Shown here one piece after another: positions 15,470 to 23,844 of a stretch of DNA of 29,795 nucleotides. The notes beneath the pieces are model-generated. The model searched no databases, was not told where the DNA came from, and saw only the letters and a list, made by a program, of their open reading frames with translations. The DNA lies in the NCBI GenBank assembly GCA_043772905.1, contig JAYVFS010000235.1, positions 1 to 29,795 of the forward strand, read 5' to 3'. Origin of the DNA: JAAFJT01 sp043772905 (lineage in GTDB: Bacteria; Bacteroidota; Bacteroidia; Chitinophagales; Saprospiraceae). The position numbers and the translations under genes were made by a program. Position 1 is the first letter of the stretch; every line of letters begins with the position of its first letter.

Positions 15470-15552
15470 GGTATAGTAGACGGAAAATTGGATGTTTTTT
15501 ATTTTTTTTTGCAAAAAAAAGCAAAAACATCCAATTTTCCGTCTACTATACC
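15470..15552. repeat. Perfect 30-bp inverted repeat
   Basis: The arms 15470-15499 (GGTATAGTAGACGGAAAATT and on) and 15523-15552 are exact reverse complements. The loop is T-rich then A-rich (ATTTTTTTTT, then GCAAAAAAAAGC). It contains no gene and may be a small non-autonomous element or a strong hairpin. The edge sequence GTCTACTATA also occurs at 14599-14608. Confidence 0.8.
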
Positions 15553-15608
15553 TTATTCCCTACCACAAATTTGACCACTTTATTATTTTCTCGTTACTTA
15601 GTAAAATG

Positions 15609-15643
15609 AAAAGCCGATGTTTCAATGTGAAGCATCGGCTTTT
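15609..15643. terminator. Two-way hairpin terminator
   Basis: The stem AAAAGCCGATG (15609-15619) pairs with CATCGGCTTTT (15633-15643). On the plus strand it is followed by a T-run, and on the minus strand it ends TTTTCATTTT. It lies between the convergent ends of the fibronectin-like gene and the small secreted-protein gene. Confidence 0.75.
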
Positions 15644-15664
15644 TTATACGTTCCTAAGGTAATA

Positions 15665-15979
15665 TCAGTTTCTATCTTGCTTATCGTGTTTTTGTTTTGC
15701 AATCCGCTTACTGGCTTTATCTTGTTTTTTATCCAATTTAGCTTTTTCAGCAGGTGTCACAACGCCATCAGATTTCGCTTTGGCTTCTGTGCGTTTGATG
15801 TGTCTTTGGTTTTTGACCAACCGTTTGGTTTCTGCTTTGTTCAATTCACCACTTTTCACGCCGTCTTTGATGCGTTCTTTTTGAATGTCTTCGCGTTTGT
15901 CAACGACAGGTGTTGATTGTGCATTAGAGGCGATGGTGAAACCGCAAACGAAGAGTGCTGCTACAAGAATCTTTTTCAT
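15665..15979 (-). CDS. Small basic secreted protein with two related repeats
   Basis: A 104-residue exported protein. Residues 1-20 form a signal peptide ending SNAQ. The mature part is rich in Lys, Glu and Asp and contains two similar half-units: RIKDGVKSGELNKAETKRL and AKSDGVVTPAEKAKLDKKQ, each with a DG.....E pattern reminiscent of an EF-hand-like loop. Similar small proteins are frequent in Bacteroidota; no function is known. Calcium binding is only a guess from the loop shape. Confidence 0.75.
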   Translation of the reverse strand: MKKILVAALFVCGFTIASNAQSTPVVDKREDIQKERIKDGVKSGELNKAETKRLVKNQRHIKRTEAKAKSDGVVTPAEKAKLDKKQDKASKRIAKQKHDKQDRN

Positions 15980-16016
15980 ATTTTTTGTTTTTAAAAATTA
16001 GATAAATATAAGGTTT

Positions 16017-16028
16017 ATACTGAGGGGG
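16017..16028 (+). repeat. Dispersed 12-mer ATACTGAGGGGG, intergenic copy
   Basis: An exact copy, in the 199-bp gap between the NUDIX and small secreted-protein genes. It lies about 40 bases upstream of the latter's start codon. Confidence 0.85.
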
Positions 16029-16178
16029 GCGTTTTGCTTCTCATTTGAAGCGATGTAGTGATAGACTTGAAGGCATTTATTTAGTTTAATCTGACAATTG
16101 TGGTTTAGGATTTCTTTAACAAAACACCCATTTATGCCTTTAAATTTAACATTTTTTAACGAAAAATGCAAATTGAAC

Positions 16179-16664
16179 CTATTTTTCAAACACAACCACA
16201 TCTTCAAACTCTTCCGTCATTTTCAACAATTGAATGTGTTCATCATATTCCGCATTGAACATAAAAGGCTTGCCCTCAACGACATATTTATAAACTTGAA
16301 AATCGGTTTCAGGCGTTGGCACTGTCAGAATGTCGTCGTGTTCAATCCATTCCAATGTGCCTTCGGGGCAGGGTGGAGGCGGCACTTTTGGAATATCCGC
16401 CAAATAGATAAAAACCGTCCAATTGTATTTTGCAGGCGATGACTCAACTAAAATGCCACAGAACTTAGGATTGTCAATCGTGAAACCTGTTTCTTCAAAC
16501 GTCTCCCGCACCGCCGCTTTTATTGGACTTTCATGCGGCTCAACTTTTCCACCTACAGGCACATGATGCCCGATAAAAGGCTCTTTGTTGCGTTTTAGTA
16601 ACAAATAAGACGTGCCATTCCGCAAAATGACCATCGAAGCGTTGGTTTTATAGCCAAATTCCAT
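16179..16664 (-). CDS. NUDIX hydrolase
   Basis: A 161-residue protein with a complete Nudix box near residues 39-61: G-KVEPH-E, then SPIKAAV, then REtFEEtGF, matching GX5EX7REUXEEXGU. Members cleave nucleoside diphosphates linked to another group; the presence of FIGHHVPVGGKVEPHES suggests an MTH1/MutT-like substrate range, but this cannot be fixed. The open frame runs to 16742, but its first 26 residues are encoded by the inverted repeat at 16666-16774, so I start at 16664 (MEFGYKTNASMV). It is divergent from guaA. Confidence 0.85.
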   Translation of the reverse strand: MEFGYKTNASMVILRNGTSYLLLKRNKEPFIGHHVPVGGKVEPHESPIKAAVRETFEETGFTIDNPKFCGILVESSPAKYNWTVFIYLADIPKVPPPPCPEGTLEWIEHDDILTVPTPETDFQVYKYVVEGKPFMFNAEYDEHIQLLKMTEEFEDVVVFEK

Positions 16665-16665
16665 A

Positions 16666-16774
16666 AAGTATGAATGATGAAATATGAATGATGAATTATG
16701 AATAAGAGGCGAATTTAAGAAATTGCACACATCCTGATTCATATTTCATCATTCATATTTCATCATTCATATTT
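16666..16774. repeat. TGAATGATGAAATA inverted repeat, 38-bp arms
   Basis: The left arm 16666-16703 and right arm 16737-16774 are reverse complements with two mismatches over 38 bp. Each arm is itself tandem (ATATGAATGATGAA units). It occupies the whole gap between the divergent NUDIX and guaA genes and so must lie within or beside both promoters. Confidence 0.8.
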
Positions 16775-16781
16775 ACTTAAC

Positions 16782-16789
16782 TAACTTTG
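16782..16789 (+). promoter_or_regulatory. Possible -7 promoter box of guaA
   Basis: TAACTTTG fits the TAnnTTTG consensus but ends only four bases before the guaA ATG at 16794. If it is used, the transcript would begin at or next to the start codon. No clear -33 box is seen upstream, because that space is the inverted repeat. Confidence 0.35.
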
Positions 16790-16793
16790 CGGC

Positions 16794-18338
16794 ATGAACG
16801 AAAAAATCATCATCCTCGATTTTGGCTCGCAATACACTCAGTTGATTGCCCGCCGTGTCCGCGAATTGAATGTCTATTCTGAAATCATTCCGTACAACAA
16901 ATTACCCGATACTCTTGACCCCTCAGTAAAAGCGGTCATTTTGAGTGGTAGCCCCTTCTCCGTCCGTGACGCGAATGCGTTGACGATGGATTTAGATAAA
17001 ATTATGGGCAAAATCCCTGTTTTAGGCGTTTGTTATGGCGCACAAATGATTGCCAAACATTACGGCGGTTTGGTCGAAAAATCGGGCAAACGGGAATATG
17101 GCAAACAAGCCATCAGCACCATTTTGAAAGAAGACGCTTTTTTTGAAGGTATAAAAACAGGTTCACAAGTCTGGATGTCGCATTCCGATTCGATTACAAA
17201 GCTGCCAGAAGGTTTTGAGTTGTTGGCAAATTCAGAAGGTGGTGTGACGGCAGCCTATAAAAAAACGGCTGTTGAAGGCGAAGCACCTGTTTATTGTATT
17301 CAATTTCACCCAGAAGTCACGCATAGTTTAGACGGTCTTCAATTGCTCAAAAACTTCATTCTCGGCATTGCAGGTTGCGTAGGCGATTGGACACCAGCGC
17401 ATTTTGTAGAAGAAACAGTAGCAGATTTGCAGAAAAAAGTAGGTGATGAACACGTTTTACTCGCATTGTCAGGTGGTGTGGATTCAAGCGTTGCTGCCTT
17501 GTTATTGCACAAAGCCATTGGAAAAAACTTGTATTGCTTCTTTATTGACAATGGTTTGCTCCGCAAAAACGAATATGAAGAGGTTTTAGAATCCTACAAA
17601 GGCATGGGTTTGAACGTCGCTGGCGTTGATGCAAAGCAAAAATTCTACGATGCACTGAGGGGTCTATCTGACCCTGAAGCAAAACGTAAAGCTATTGGCG
17701 GCATGTTCATCGAAGTTTTTGAAATTGAAGCTAAGTTGTTTCCAGATATAAAATGGTTGGCACAAGGCACGATTTATCCTGATGTCATTGAGTCTATCAG
17801 TGTTCATGGCCCTTCGGTAACGATAAAATCGCACCACAACGTAGGCGGTTTACCCGCAAAAATGGGTTTGAAAATCGTTGAACCATTGCGCTTTTTGTTC
17901 AAAGACGAAGTGCGTCGCGTTGGACGTGAATTGGGTTTGGCGGAGAATATTTTGATGCGCCATCCTTTCCCTGGACCGGGTTTAGGCATTCGCATTTTGG
18001 GTGACATTACACCTGAAAAAGTAGCAATGTTGCAAGAAGCGGACGCTATTTATATCAATGGCTTGAAAAAATGGGGACTTTACAGCGAAGTTTGGCAAGC
18101 AGGCACTATCCTTTTACCTGTCCAATCGGTGGGCGTTATGGGCGACGAAAGGACTTATGAAAAGACGATTGCGTTGCGTGCAGTGAGTTCTACGGACGGT
18201 ATGACAGCCGAATGGTCGCATTTGCCACACGCCTTTTTAGCAGAAATTTCGACGGATATTATTAACAATGTTAGAGGCATCAACCGCGTTGTTTATGATA
18301 TTTCAACAAAACCACCGGCTACTATCGAATGGGAGTAA
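16794..18338 (+). CDS. guaA: GMP synthase (glutamine-hydrolysing)
   Basis: A 514-residue, full-length two-domain enzyme that turns XMP into GMP with ATP and glutamine. The N-terminal class I glutaminase has its catalytic Cys80 in GVCYGAQ and H172/E174 in FHPEVTHS. The ATP pyrophosphatase domain has the PP-loop LSGGVDSSV (225-233). The C-terminal dimerisation domain contains HPFPGPGLGIRILG and ends STKPPATIEWE as usual. Repeat-like copies lie at 16919-16928 (DPSVK) and 17654-17662 (ALRGL, where the family commonly has AL.G.). The start is fixed by the family N-terminus. Confidence 0.97.
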   Translation: MNEKIIILDFGSQYTQLIARRVRELNVYSEIIPYNKLPDTLDPSVKAVILSGSPFSVRDANALTMDLDKIMGKIPVLGVCYGAQMIAKHYGGLVEKSGKREYGKQAISTILKEDAFFEGIKTGSQVWMSHSDSITKLPEGFELLANSEGGVTAAYKKTAVEGEAPVYCIQFHPEVTHSLDGLQLLKNFILGIAGCVGDWTPAHFVEETVADLQKKVGDEHVLLALSGGVDSSVAALLLHKAIGKNLYCFFIDNGLLRKNEYEEVLESYKGMGLNVAGVDAKQKFYDALRGLSDPEAKRKAIGGMFIEVFEIEAKLFPDIKWLAQGTIYPDVIESISVHGPSVTIKSHHNVGGLPAKMGLKIVEPLRFLFKDEVRRVGRELGLAENILMRHPFPGPGLGIRILGDITPEKVAMLQEADAIYINGLKKWGLYSEVWQAGTILLPVQSVGVMGDERTYEKTIALRAVSSTDGMTAEWSHLPHAFLAEISTDIINNVRGINRVVYDISTKPPATIEWE

Positions 18339-18458
18339 ATAAGAAAAAAACGGTTTGTTCGGAAAGTTTTGTTAGGAAAAACTTTAAAATGTGTAAAAAA
18401 ATATAGAAGTTTGACTCAATTTCAAACGAATCTTAGATTCATTCAATCTTTTTCAACT

Positions 18459-19871
18459 ATGAAACAACCTAAAAATATGAGGAACGTACTCACAGGCCTT
18501 TTACTTTTAGTTGCGATGTCGCTCACAACGACTTCCTGCGACCTTTTTAAGAAAGCAGATACAACCAGACTGCCTTCGAAAAAGCCAGATCAAACGAATG
18601 GTCAAGGTCAGACAAATCCAAATTCAACAGTTTTGGTGGACACTATCCGTTGGAAAACTGACCCAATAGCTAAGCCGCCCATTACATCAACAACGCCCCC
18701 AAGTGGTGGTGTCATAAGCGGCAATACTCCGGGGGCAGGTGGTGTTGTATCTGACCCGAAATCAACAGGTAATCTCAAAAATAGCTATGAGTTAGCCATG
18801 ATTTTACCATTTTTCACGGCCCAATATGTAGAAGGGCGTGAAAGTCCTTCTAAAGCGCAATTTGCTCTGGACTTTTATGCGGGTGCAAAAATCGCCTTAG
18901 ATTCTCTTTCAACTCAAGCTTTCAACCTAAAAGTAACGGTTCTGGACTCTCGGGGAGACTTCAATAACCTCATATCACGCTATGAAGTGAGCCGTGCAGA
19001 TGTACTTTTAGGACCTGTTGAAAAGGAAAATGTACCTACTACGATGGAATTTGCCAATCGTATGAAAAAGATTTACGTTTCGCCTTATTTTCCGACAGGA
19101 GACGTTAATGGTGCAAATCCATATTTCGTTCAAGTTAAACCCAGTTTGAAAACGCACTGCGATAATATTGTTAAGCATTTACGTAACCGCTACAAAACAG
19201 AGCAAGTCGTTTTGGTTGGGCGTAGAACGGATTCTGAAACCTCACGTTTCAAACTCTTTCAAGATGCCAACTCCGCCCTCAATCAATCACTTTATGGCGG
19301 TCGTTTTGACGAATGGTCAATAGAAAATGAATCCAATTTTACAATTGAACCCTATTTACGCGCATCGGGTCAAACCGTTTTTGTTGTACCGTCTTGGGAT
19401 GAGCCATTTGTCGCTGCATTTTTGCAGAAATTAGCCGCTTCTCCACGCCGAGGTAGCGTTGCTGTTTATGGAATGCCGCAGTGGATGGATTTTAACGGCT
19501 CTCTGTCAAGCTTATATCAAACATTGGACGTTAGAATTACCAGTTCGACCTTTATCGAAGGAAATAACCCAGATGTTGGCTATTTCCGTTCAAAGTTTTT
19601 CAGCAAATTCAATAAGATGCCTAACTCTGATTCATTTTTAGGTTATGATTGTATGCTTTATACTGGAAAAATGTTGCAAAGATATGGCACAGCATTTCCA
19701 TATTACATGCAAAATGAACCTGTGAAACTCCTGCATACGAGATTCAATTTTTCTCCCATTTTCAGGACGGTTGTCAATGACAACGACCCGCAAGGCAATA
19801 TTTCGAAATATGAAAATCAATACGTTAATATATTGCGATACCAAAGCGGATCTTTCCGTTTAGACGATTAA
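18459..19871 (+). CDS. Periplasmic-binding-fold lipoprotein (type I PBP, ABC-substrate-binding-like)
   Basis: A 470-residue lipoprotein. A signal peptide ends in the lipobox LTTTSC (around residue 27). A low-complexity linker rich in Pro, Thr, Gly and Asn follows (about 35-100). The rest reads as a type I periplasmic-binding fold: YELAMILPFFTAQYVEGRES, then AQFALDFYAGAKIALDSL, RADVLLGPVEKENVPTTMEF and the C-terminal FLGYDCMLYTGKMLQRYG. Related Bacteroidota proteins beside guaA often carry a LysM domain; I see none here. No ABC permease is adjacent, so import is doubtful; a cell-wall role is possible. The frame opens at 18369, but the signal peptide sets the start at 18459 or 18477. Confidence 0.75.
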   Translation: MKQPKNMRNVLTGLLLLVAMSLTTTSCDLFKKADTTRLPSKKPDQTNGQGQTNPNSTVLVDTIRWKTDPIAKPPITSTTPPSGGVISGNTPGAGGVVSDPKSTGNLKNSYELAMILPFFTAQYVEGRESPSKAQFALDFYAGAKIALDSLSTQAFNLKVTVLDSRGDFNNLISRYEVSRADVLLGPVEKENVPTTMEFANRMKKIYVSPYFPTGDVNGANPYFVQVKPSLKTHCDNIVKHLRNRYKTEQVVLVGRRTDSETSRFKLFQDANSALNQSLYGGRFDEWSIENESNFTIEPYLRASGQTVFVVPSWDEPFVAAFLQKLAASPRRGSVAVYGMPQWMDFNGSLSSLYQTLDVRITSSTFIEGNNPDVGYFRSKFFSKFNKMPNSDSFLGYDCMLYTGKMLQRYGTAFPYYMQNEPVKLLHTRFNFSPIFRTVVNDNDPQGNISKYENQYVNILRYQSGSFRLDD

Positions 19872-19985
19872 TTTTTCCAAAATGATTCACTACTTTAATT
19901 ACCTCTAAATGAAGCACAATAGTTTTACTAAAAAACGATAAGCTACATTTAGGGGTATTTTTTCACCAATTTTTATCAAATATGT

Positions 19986-20741
19986 ATGAAAACAATCATT
20001 ATTGACGATGAACAACTTTCTTGTGATGTCCTCGTAAATCTGATTAAGGCTTTTTGCCCGACAATAGAAATAGTTGAGGTTTGTACTAATGCCCATGACG
20101 GAATCAATGCGATCAAAAAATTAAAACCCGAATTGGTTTTTTTAGATGTTGATTTGCAAACCATGACGGGGTTTGAATTACTCGATAAATTGGGTTTTCC
20201 AAATATTCCTTTTGATGTCATCTTTTGTACAGCCCATAACCATTATGCTGTGCAAGCATTTAAGTACAGTGCGGTTGACTTTTTGCTGAAACCTATTCCG
20301 CATAAAGACTTGACAGCATCTGTTATGAAAGCGCAACAGCGGGTTTTTGATAAACACAGAATCGTTCAATATGAGATTTTAAAAGAAAATTTAATTTCTA
20401 ATACCAATCCTCGCCTTGTTTTACCTACGTTTGAAGGTATATACATCGTTCACGTTAACGAAATCATCAGAATGAGTTCTGTAAAAGAAAAGACATCGAC
20501 GGACATTTTTCTAACAGAAGATAGGCATATTTCAGTTGGTAAAAACCTCGGCGAATTTGATGATCTAAAACCTTTCATCCGCGTACACAGGTCAGATTCT
20601 GTTAACCCGAATCATATTGTCCGTTATCAAAAAGGCGGTGTACTCGTGTTGACAGACGGTTTTGAGATTGAAGTTGCCGCCTCAAAACGCGAAGTGGTGA
20701 CCCATTGGCTGAACAATGTTAAATCGTCTTTAAATTTTTAA
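19986..20741 (+). CDS. LytTR-family response regulator
   Basis: A 251-residue two-domain regulator. The receiver domain has acidic D7/D8, phospho-acceptor D54 (VFLDVDLQTMTGFELL), T84-region (VIFCTAHNHYAVQAF) and the conserved lysine in DFLLKPIP. Residues ~150-245 are a LytTR DNA-binding domain (IIRMSSVKEKTSTDIFL, FIRVHRSDSVNPNHIV). No sensor kinase lies next to it, so its partner is elsewhere. Its stop codon lies inside the palindrome 20737-20754 that probably belongs to the next operon. TACATTTA at 19944-19951 is a weak -7 candidate. Confidence 0.9.
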   Translation: MKTIIIDDEQLSCDVLVNLIKAFCPTIEIVEVCTNAHDGINAIKKLKPELVFLDVDLQTMTGFELLDKLGFPNIPFDVIFCTAHNHYAVQAFKYSAVDFLLKPIPHKDLTASVMKAQQRVFDKHRIVQYEILKENLISNTNPRLVLPTFEGIYIVHVNEIIRMSSVKEKTSTDIFLTEDRHISVGKNLGEFDDLKPFIRVHRSDSVNPNHIVRYQKGGVLVLTDGFEIEVAASKREVVTHWLNNVKSSLNF

Positions 20742-20754
20742 CTAAAAAGTTAAA
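20737..20754. promoter_or_regulatory. Candidate TetR operator, copy 1 (TTTAACTAAAAAGTTAAA)
   Basis: An 18-bp perfect palindrome with 7-bp arms and AAAA centre, about 83 bases upstream of the tetR-like gene. The same 18-mer recurs at 24772-24789, and variants occur at 21468-21485 and 25567-25584, all at this efflux locus. Confidence 0.6.
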
Positions 20755-20773
20755 TTTTATGGTTAAATGTTTC

Positions 20774-20801
20774 GTCGTTTCAAAACGACTGAATACTTTT
20801 G
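20774..20801 (+). promoter_or_regulatory. Likely tetR promoter with internal palindrome
   Basis: TACTTTTG at 20794-20801 fits the -7 consensus TAnnTTTG, 36 bases before the tetR ATG. Just upstream is a perfect palindrome GTCGTTT-CA-AAACGAC (20774-20789), placed where an operator between the -33 and -7 boxes would be. Two AGTCAAA half-sites follow at 20820-20826 and 20832-20838, the second overlapping the start codon. Confidence 0.5.
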
Positions 20802-20837
20802 TGCCATTATTAATTTTTTAGTCAAACTTTTAGTCAA

Positions 20838-21452
20838 ATGGCTGTACCTTTAGATTTATCTACGGAACAAAAAATCCTTGAAGCTGCAAAAAAAATCTTT
20901 ATCCAAAAAGGATTAGACGGTACGCGCCTTGAAGAAATCGCAACAGAGGCAGGTATCAACAAAGCCCTTCTACATTATTATTTCCGTTCAAAAGAAAACC
21001 TTTTTGAAACGATTTTTGACCAAATGATCGCTAAAATCGTCCCTGATTTTACCGCTATTGTCGAATCCACCAAAACCATCGAAGAAAAAATCGAGCATTT
21101 TGTGCATCGTTATATTGATTTTGTGAGTGAAAACCCACAATTACCTGTTTTTATGATAACGGAAGTGAATAGAAATCCAGAACGGATGAAAGACATTTTG
21201 GGGCATACCCAAAACTTTGCAAAAATGCAGCAATTCGCTTTCCAAATGATTACCGAGATGCAAGTCGGGCGCATTAAATCGTTCAATCCGCTCCATTTAA
21301 TCCTCAATATTATTTCGCTTTGCGTTTTTCCTTTTATTGCTAAGCCAGTTATTCAAGCTGTTTTACAAATCAAAGATGATGATTTGTCTATTATCTTGCA
21401 ACAGCGAAAAGAGCAAGTCAGCGGCTTTTTGCGGGAAGCACTGCGTCCATAA
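20838..21452 (+). CDS. TetR-family transcriptional regulator of the efflux locus (CecR-like position)
   Basis: A 204-residue regulator. The N-terminal helix-turn-helix is clear: ILEAAKKIFIQKGLDGTRLE, then EIATEAGINKALLHYYFRSK and ENLFETIFDQM (residues about 10-58). The C-terminal ligand-binding part is helical and poorly conserved, as usual. The gene is the first of an efflux operon, matching CecR (YbiH) in front of ybhGFSR in E. coli. It most likely represses itself and the downstream genes until a toxic compound binds; the palindromes around it are candidate operators. Confidence 0.88.
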   Translation: MAVPLDLSTEQKILEAAKKIFIQKGLDGTRLEEIATEAGINKALLHYYFRSKENLFETIFDQMIAKIVPDFTAIVESTKTIEEKIEHFVHRYIDFVSENPQLPVFMITEVNRNPERMKDILGHTQNFAKMQQFAFQMITEMQVGRIKSFNPLHLILNIISLCVFPFIAKPVIQAVLQIKDDDLSIILQQRKEQVSGFLREALRP

Positions 21453-21467
21453 TTGTAAATTTGTAAT

Positions 21468-21485
21468 TTTGACTATTTAGTTAAA
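21468..21485. promoter_or_regulatory. Candidate TetR operator, copy 2 (TTTGACTATTTAGTTAAA)
   Basis: The arms match the 18-bp palindrome with one change (G for A) and a different centre (ATTT). It lies 24 bases upstream of the tolC-like start codon. Confidence 0.5.
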
Positions 21486-21509
21486 TCTGTTAGTAGAAAA
21501 TATTATCTA

Positions 21510-22781
21510 ATGAAAAAGATACTTCTTTTTTTTATCCTTCTTTCTAATGCCGCTTTTGGGCAAAACATCGAGCGTATTTCTCTCGATGAATGTTACCGTT
21601 TAGCACAAGACAATTTCCCAATGGTTCGGCAACGTGGCTTAATTCGAGAAGTTAATGCCTTGAATGTCAATAGTTTAAAAAATAACTATTTGCCTCAAAT
21701 TGAACTCAATGCACAGGCGACCTATCAATCGGACGTGACTTCTTTTCCTGTTAATTTGCCAGGCGTTGAAATCACCCCCCTCAGTAAAGATCAGTATAAA
21801 GCGACGCTTGACGTTAAACAAATATTATGGGACGGCGGTGTCATAAAAATGCAAGAAAAAGTATTGAATACGACGACTGAAGTGGACATGCAAAAAGTCG
21901 AAGTTGAAATTGCTAAGTTAAAAGAACGTGTTAATCAGCTCTATTTCAATGTTTTACAATTAGACGAAAATGAGAAATTGATTGATTTACTGAAGTCTGA
22001 CCTTTCTGCACGCATTCAAAAAATGGAAGGAGCTGTTGCCAACGGCGTGGCTTTGAAAATGAGTTTACAAACCCTCCAAGCAGAGGATTTGAAGGCTGAT
22101 CAACGTATTATAGAGTTGAAATCTGCACGCTCCGCTGCTATTCAGATGCTCAATCTGTTGATAGACAAAGAGTTAGATGATAAAACGATTTTTGAAAAAC
22201 CAACCCCTCCGTACGAAAGCCTCGTAGGTGTACAAATCAATCGTCCTGAACTAACGCTTTTTGATTTGCAAAAAAAACAAATTGACCAAACAGTCAAAGT
22301 GGCTTCTTTGAAAAACTACCCGCGTTTGTTTGCTTTTGCGACAGGCGGTTATGGTCGTCCAGGTTTAAATTTTTTGAAAAATGATTTTGTTTTCTATGGT
22401 ATTGGAGGCGTTACTTTTAAATGGAATTTAGCTGATTTGTATTCAAAAACCTTAAAAAATGATTTGCAGGTTATGAAAAACAACACACAAATCATTGATA
22501 TTCAAAAAGATATATTTCTATTGAATACAAATGTCGTAGTCAAACAACAATCTTCTGAATTGTCGAAGTTTGAAAAATTAATAGAAAAAGACCGGCAGAT
22601 ACTCAGTCTTAGAGAAAAAATAAAAGAAACGGCTTCTGCACAATTAGAGAACGGTGTGATGACGGCAAATGACTACCTCATCGAATTAAATGCGGAAAGT
22701 CAAGCACGTCAAAACTTGGTTTTACATGAACTACAATTGCTTAACACTCAAATTAATTTGAAAACAACTTTAGGTAAATAA
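21510..22781 (+). CDS. TolC-family outer-membrane efflux protein
   Basis: A 423-residue outer-membrane channel subunit. A signal peptide (MKKILLFFILLSNAAFGQ) is followed by ERISLDECYRLAQDNFPMVR, the usual opening of TolC-like proteins (LSLDEAI..AL..NP). Long coiled-coil helices (about 120-210 and 340-423) alternate with strand regions such as LPQIELNAQATYQSDVTSFP. The trimer would form the exit duct for the ABC exporter encoded downstream. The E. coli ybh operon has no such gene and borrows TolC, so a dedicated channel is a local addition. A repeat-like copy at 21776-21786 encodes TPLSK. Confidence 0.88.
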   Translation: MKKILLFFILLSNAAFGQNIERISLDECYRLAQDNFPMVRQRGLIREVNALNVNSLKNNYLPQIELNAQATYQSDVTSFPVNLPGVEITPLSKDQYKATLDVKQILWDGGVIKMQEKVLNTTTEVDMQKVEVEIAKLKERVNQLYFNVLQLDENEKLIDLLKSDLSARIQKMEGAVANGVALKMSLQTLQAEDLKADQRIIELKSARSAAIQMLNLLIDKELDDKTIFEKPTPPYESLVGVQINRPELTLFDLQKKQIDQTVKVASLKNYPRLFAFATGGYGRPGLNFLKNDFVFYGIGGVTFKWNLADLYSKTLKNDLQVMKNNTQIIDIQKDIFLLNTNVVVKQQSSELSKFEKLIEKDRQILSLREKIKETASAQLENGVMTANDYLIELNAESQARQNLVLHELQLLNTQINLKTTLGK

Positions 22782-22832
22782 TCAACAATTTTTATTTATT
22801 GTTTTATATAAAAGTTTGAAAATCATATAATT

Positions 22833-23828
22833 ATGAAAAAGAATATTTTCGATTCAAAAATACTGAGGGGGTGTTTTCTACTCCTTTCCGTTGCGGCATG
22901 TAAGGACACAACTCAAAAGTTTGATGCCTCAGGTACTTTTGAAGCGACTGAAATCATCGTTTCTGCCGAGTCAACGGGTAAAATTTTAACACTCGATATC
23001 AAAGAAGGCGATTCTGTTTCGAAAGGTAAAATCGTAGGCACGATTGACCCCCTCAGTATTGAACTTCAGAAAGAGCAAATTGCAGCGAGTATGACCGCTT
23101 TAACTGAAAAGTCAAATGATGCAGCACCACAAATTTCAGTTTACAAGGAACAAATTGAAGTGCAACGCAATCAAATTGACGTACAGAAACAACAATTATT
23201 GGTTTTGCAAAAAGAGCAAAAACGAATTGAAAATCTTGTCAAAGCCGAAGCCGCAACACCCAAACAGCTTGATGATATTAATGGTCAAATTCAGATTTTG
23301 AAAAAACAGATTGAAGCATCTGAATCGTCAATAAAAGTCTTTGAACGACAAATTTCCGCACAAACAGCTGTTGTAGGCAATCAAAATCGAGGCATTATGA
23401 GTGAAAAACTCCCTCTCGAAAAACGTATGAAACAACTGGATGAACAGCTGAATCGTGCTAAAATTACAAATCCGATTGATGGCATTATCTTGTCTAAATA
23501 TGCTGAATCTGGTGAGATAACCGCTGTCGGAAAAGCCATTTATAAAATTGCAGATATGTCAGAAATGACCCTTCGTGCTTACATAACAGGTGATCAATTG
23601 GGACAAATAAAAATTAACCAAAAAGTCAAAGTTATGATTGACGAAGGCAAGGATAAATACCGCGAATTGCAAGGCAATATCTTTTGGGTGTCTGACAAAG
23701 CCGAGTTTACACCTAAAACTGTTCAGACAAAAGATGAACGTGCCAATCTTGTTTATGCTGTCAAAATCAAGGTTAAAAATGATGGTACTTTGAAAATCGG
23801 TATGTACGGAGAAGTCCTTTTTAATTAG
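22833..23828 (+). CDS. HlyD/YbhG-like periplasmic adaptor of the ABC exporter
   Basis: A 331-residue membrane-fusion protein. The signal peptide ends in LSVAAC, so it is probably a lipoprotein. A biotinyl-lipoyl-like half follows (IIVSAESTGKILTLDIKEGD, then SVSKGKIVGTID), then a long coiled-coil hairpin (about 85-205), the second lipoyl half (AKITNPIDGIILSKYAESGE) and a beta-barrel end (LRAYITGDQLGQIKINQKVK). It links the inner-membrane ABC permeases to the TolC-like channel. The 12-mer occurs twice: 22860-22871 in the signal peptide (KILRG) and 23048-23059 (DPLSI). Confidence 0.88.
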   Translation: MKKNIFDSKILRGCFLLLSVAACKDTTQKFDASGTFEATEIIVSAESTGKILTLDIKEGDSVSKGKIVGTIDPLSIELQKEQIAASMTALTEKSNDAAPQISVYKEQIEVQRNQIDVQKQQLLVLQKEQKRIENLVKAEAATPKQLDDINGQIQILKKQIEASESSIKVFERQISAQTAVVGNQNRGIMSEKLPLEKRMKQLDEQLNRAKITNPIDGIILSKYAESGEITAVGKAIYKIADMSEMTLRAYITGDQLGQIKINQKVKVMIDEGKDKYRELQGNIFWVSDKAEFTPKTVQTKDERANLVYAVKIKVKNDGTLKIGMYGEVLFN

Positions 23829-23844
23829 TTAATCGTTAACGAAA

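Noticed and set aside
16665..16742. Longer N-terminus for the NUDIX protein
   Set aside because: These codons lie in the TGAATGATGAA inverted repeat and encode a low-complexity HNSSFIFHHS-type leader.
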